Source: Mycobacterium sp. PO1 (GTDB taxonomy: Bacteria; Actinomycetota; Actinomycetes; Mycobacteriales; Mycobacteriaceae). From it: a stretch of 64,000 nucleotides of DNA. The translations under genes and the position numbers were made by a program. The first letter of the stretch is position 1. The number at the start of each line of letters is the position of its first letter. The notes below the pieces were generated by a model. That model was not told the DNA's origin. It saw only the letters and a program-made list of their open reading frames with translations, and searched no databases. Of this stretch, positions 63,555 to 64,000 are shown one piece after another. The stretch covers positions 1 to 64,000 of the forward strand of contig NZ_BLTG01000013.1 in the NCBI RefSeq assembly GCF_017312405.1, given 5' to 3'.

Positions 63555-64000
63555 ATGGATCTCGCGGGCAAGGTCGCCGTCGTCACCGGCGGAGCATCGG
63601 GAATCGGGCAGGCACTGGCCCGGCAACTGGCCGAACAAGACGTGCGGGTCGTGGTCGGCGACCTGGACGAGGCCGGTGCGCATCAGAGCGCGTCGGACAT
63701 CCGGGCGGCCGGCGGCCAGGCCATCGCCCTGCGGGCCGACGCCGCGGACACCGAGGACATCGCAGCGCTGCTACGGCTGGCCGGCGACGAGTTCGCACCC
63801 GTGGACATCTACGTCGCCAACGCCGGAGTCATCGGGGCGCCCGCGCTCGGCTCCGAAGCCGACTGGGATGTGACCCTCGACGTGAACCTGCGTGCCCATA
63901 TCCGCGCCGCGCGCCTGCTGGTGCCGCATTGGCGTTCGATCGGTAGTGGCTACTTCGTGTCGGTGGCCTCGGCCGCGGGCCTACTGACCCAGCTCGGTGC
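63555..64000 (+). CDS. SDR-family oxidoreductase, cut by the window edge
   Basis: ATG at 63555 and an open frame to the end of the window, 148 complete codons. AVVTGGASGIGQALARQLAE is the NAD(P)-binding loop, VGDLDEAG includes the Asp that selects NAD, VANAGVIGAP is the NNAG motif, and SVASAAGL holds the catalytic Ser. The catalytic Tyr-x3-Lys lies beyond the edge. Substrate unknown. It follows pcd by about 100 bases and may be a separate unit. Confidence 0.88.
   Translation, partial: MDLAGKVAVVTGGASGIGQALARQLAEQDVRVVVGDLDEAGAHQSASDIRAAGGQAIALRADAADTEDIAALLRLAGDEFAPVDIYVANAGVIGAPALGSEADWDVTLDVNLRAHIRAARLLVPHWRSIGSGYFVSVASAAGLLTQLG

Overview
The window is high-GC actinobacterial DNA and almost certainly comes from a Mycolicibacterium/Mycobacterium-type chromosome. 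The backbone genes are the mycobacterial set accD5-accE5-maf, sseA with a SufE-like partner, accA3, sigF-rsbW, and lat-lrp-pcd, in the relative order I recall from M. tuberculosis Rv3280-Rv3293. Large accessory cassettes sit between these blocks. No rRNA, tRNA, insertion sequence, phage gene or CRISPR array was recognised.

Layout. (1) About 1-9.6 kb: a surface-polysaccharide locus, visibly more A/T-rich at its left end. It holds a sulfotransferase, an FkbM methyltransferase, a Wzy/O-antigen-ligase-like membrane protein, a Wzx-like flippase, a GT4 glycosyltransferase, a Wzz/BY-kinase fusion and a DUF4012 protein. It runs off the left edge. (2) 9.7-13.7 kb: a small exported protein, then acyl-CoA carboxylase genes accD5 and accE5, then maf. 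(3) 13.3-30 kb: a catabolic cassette with an acyltransferase, DUF3830 protein, amidase, D-2-hydroxyacid dehydrogenase, two Asp/Glu-racemase/arylmalonate-decarboxylase-like proteins, a giant FAD/Fe-S D-2-hydroxyacid oxidoreductase, a GntR/FCD regulator, a MazEF-like pair, a succinate-semialdehyde-type dehydrogenase, a GABA-type aminotransferase and an MHS-family transporter. It is flanked by two paralogous PASTA-like secreted proteins. Three divergent promoters in it carry the same 12-bp palindrome, ATTGTTGACAAT (read on one strand or the other), so they probably form one GntR regulon.

(4) 30.2-36 kb: sseA and its SufE-like partner, a SulP transporter with an ArsR regulator, an unknown small protein and an SLC13/RCK transporter. 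(5) 36-48 kb: an amino-sugar/galactoside operon (class II aldolase, frameshifted KbaZ/GatZ, AgaS-like SIS isomerase, BadF-type kinase, EamA transporter, GH4 glycosidase, ABC importer) with a divergent DeoR regulator. (6) 48-51.5 kb: a CBS-BON protein and a divergent EAL-DICT / GGDEF cyclic-di-GMP pair. (7) 51.6-64 kb: accA3, small proteins, a MobA-like nucleotidyltransferase, a STAS protein converging on sigF-rsbW, a previously uncalled 48-residue membrane protein behind a SigF-like promoter, a CsbD-like protein, a membrane-anchored Mrr-type nuclease, lat-lrp-pcd, and an SDR cut by the right edge.

A recurring oddity is short tandem repeats at gene 3' ends. At three or more genes the repeat unit contains the gene's own last codons and stop codon. 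Two genes (kbaZ-like and a DUF559-like gene) carry single-base frameshifts whose downstream reading can be reconstructed. All family assignments come from reading motifs by eye; no database search was run.
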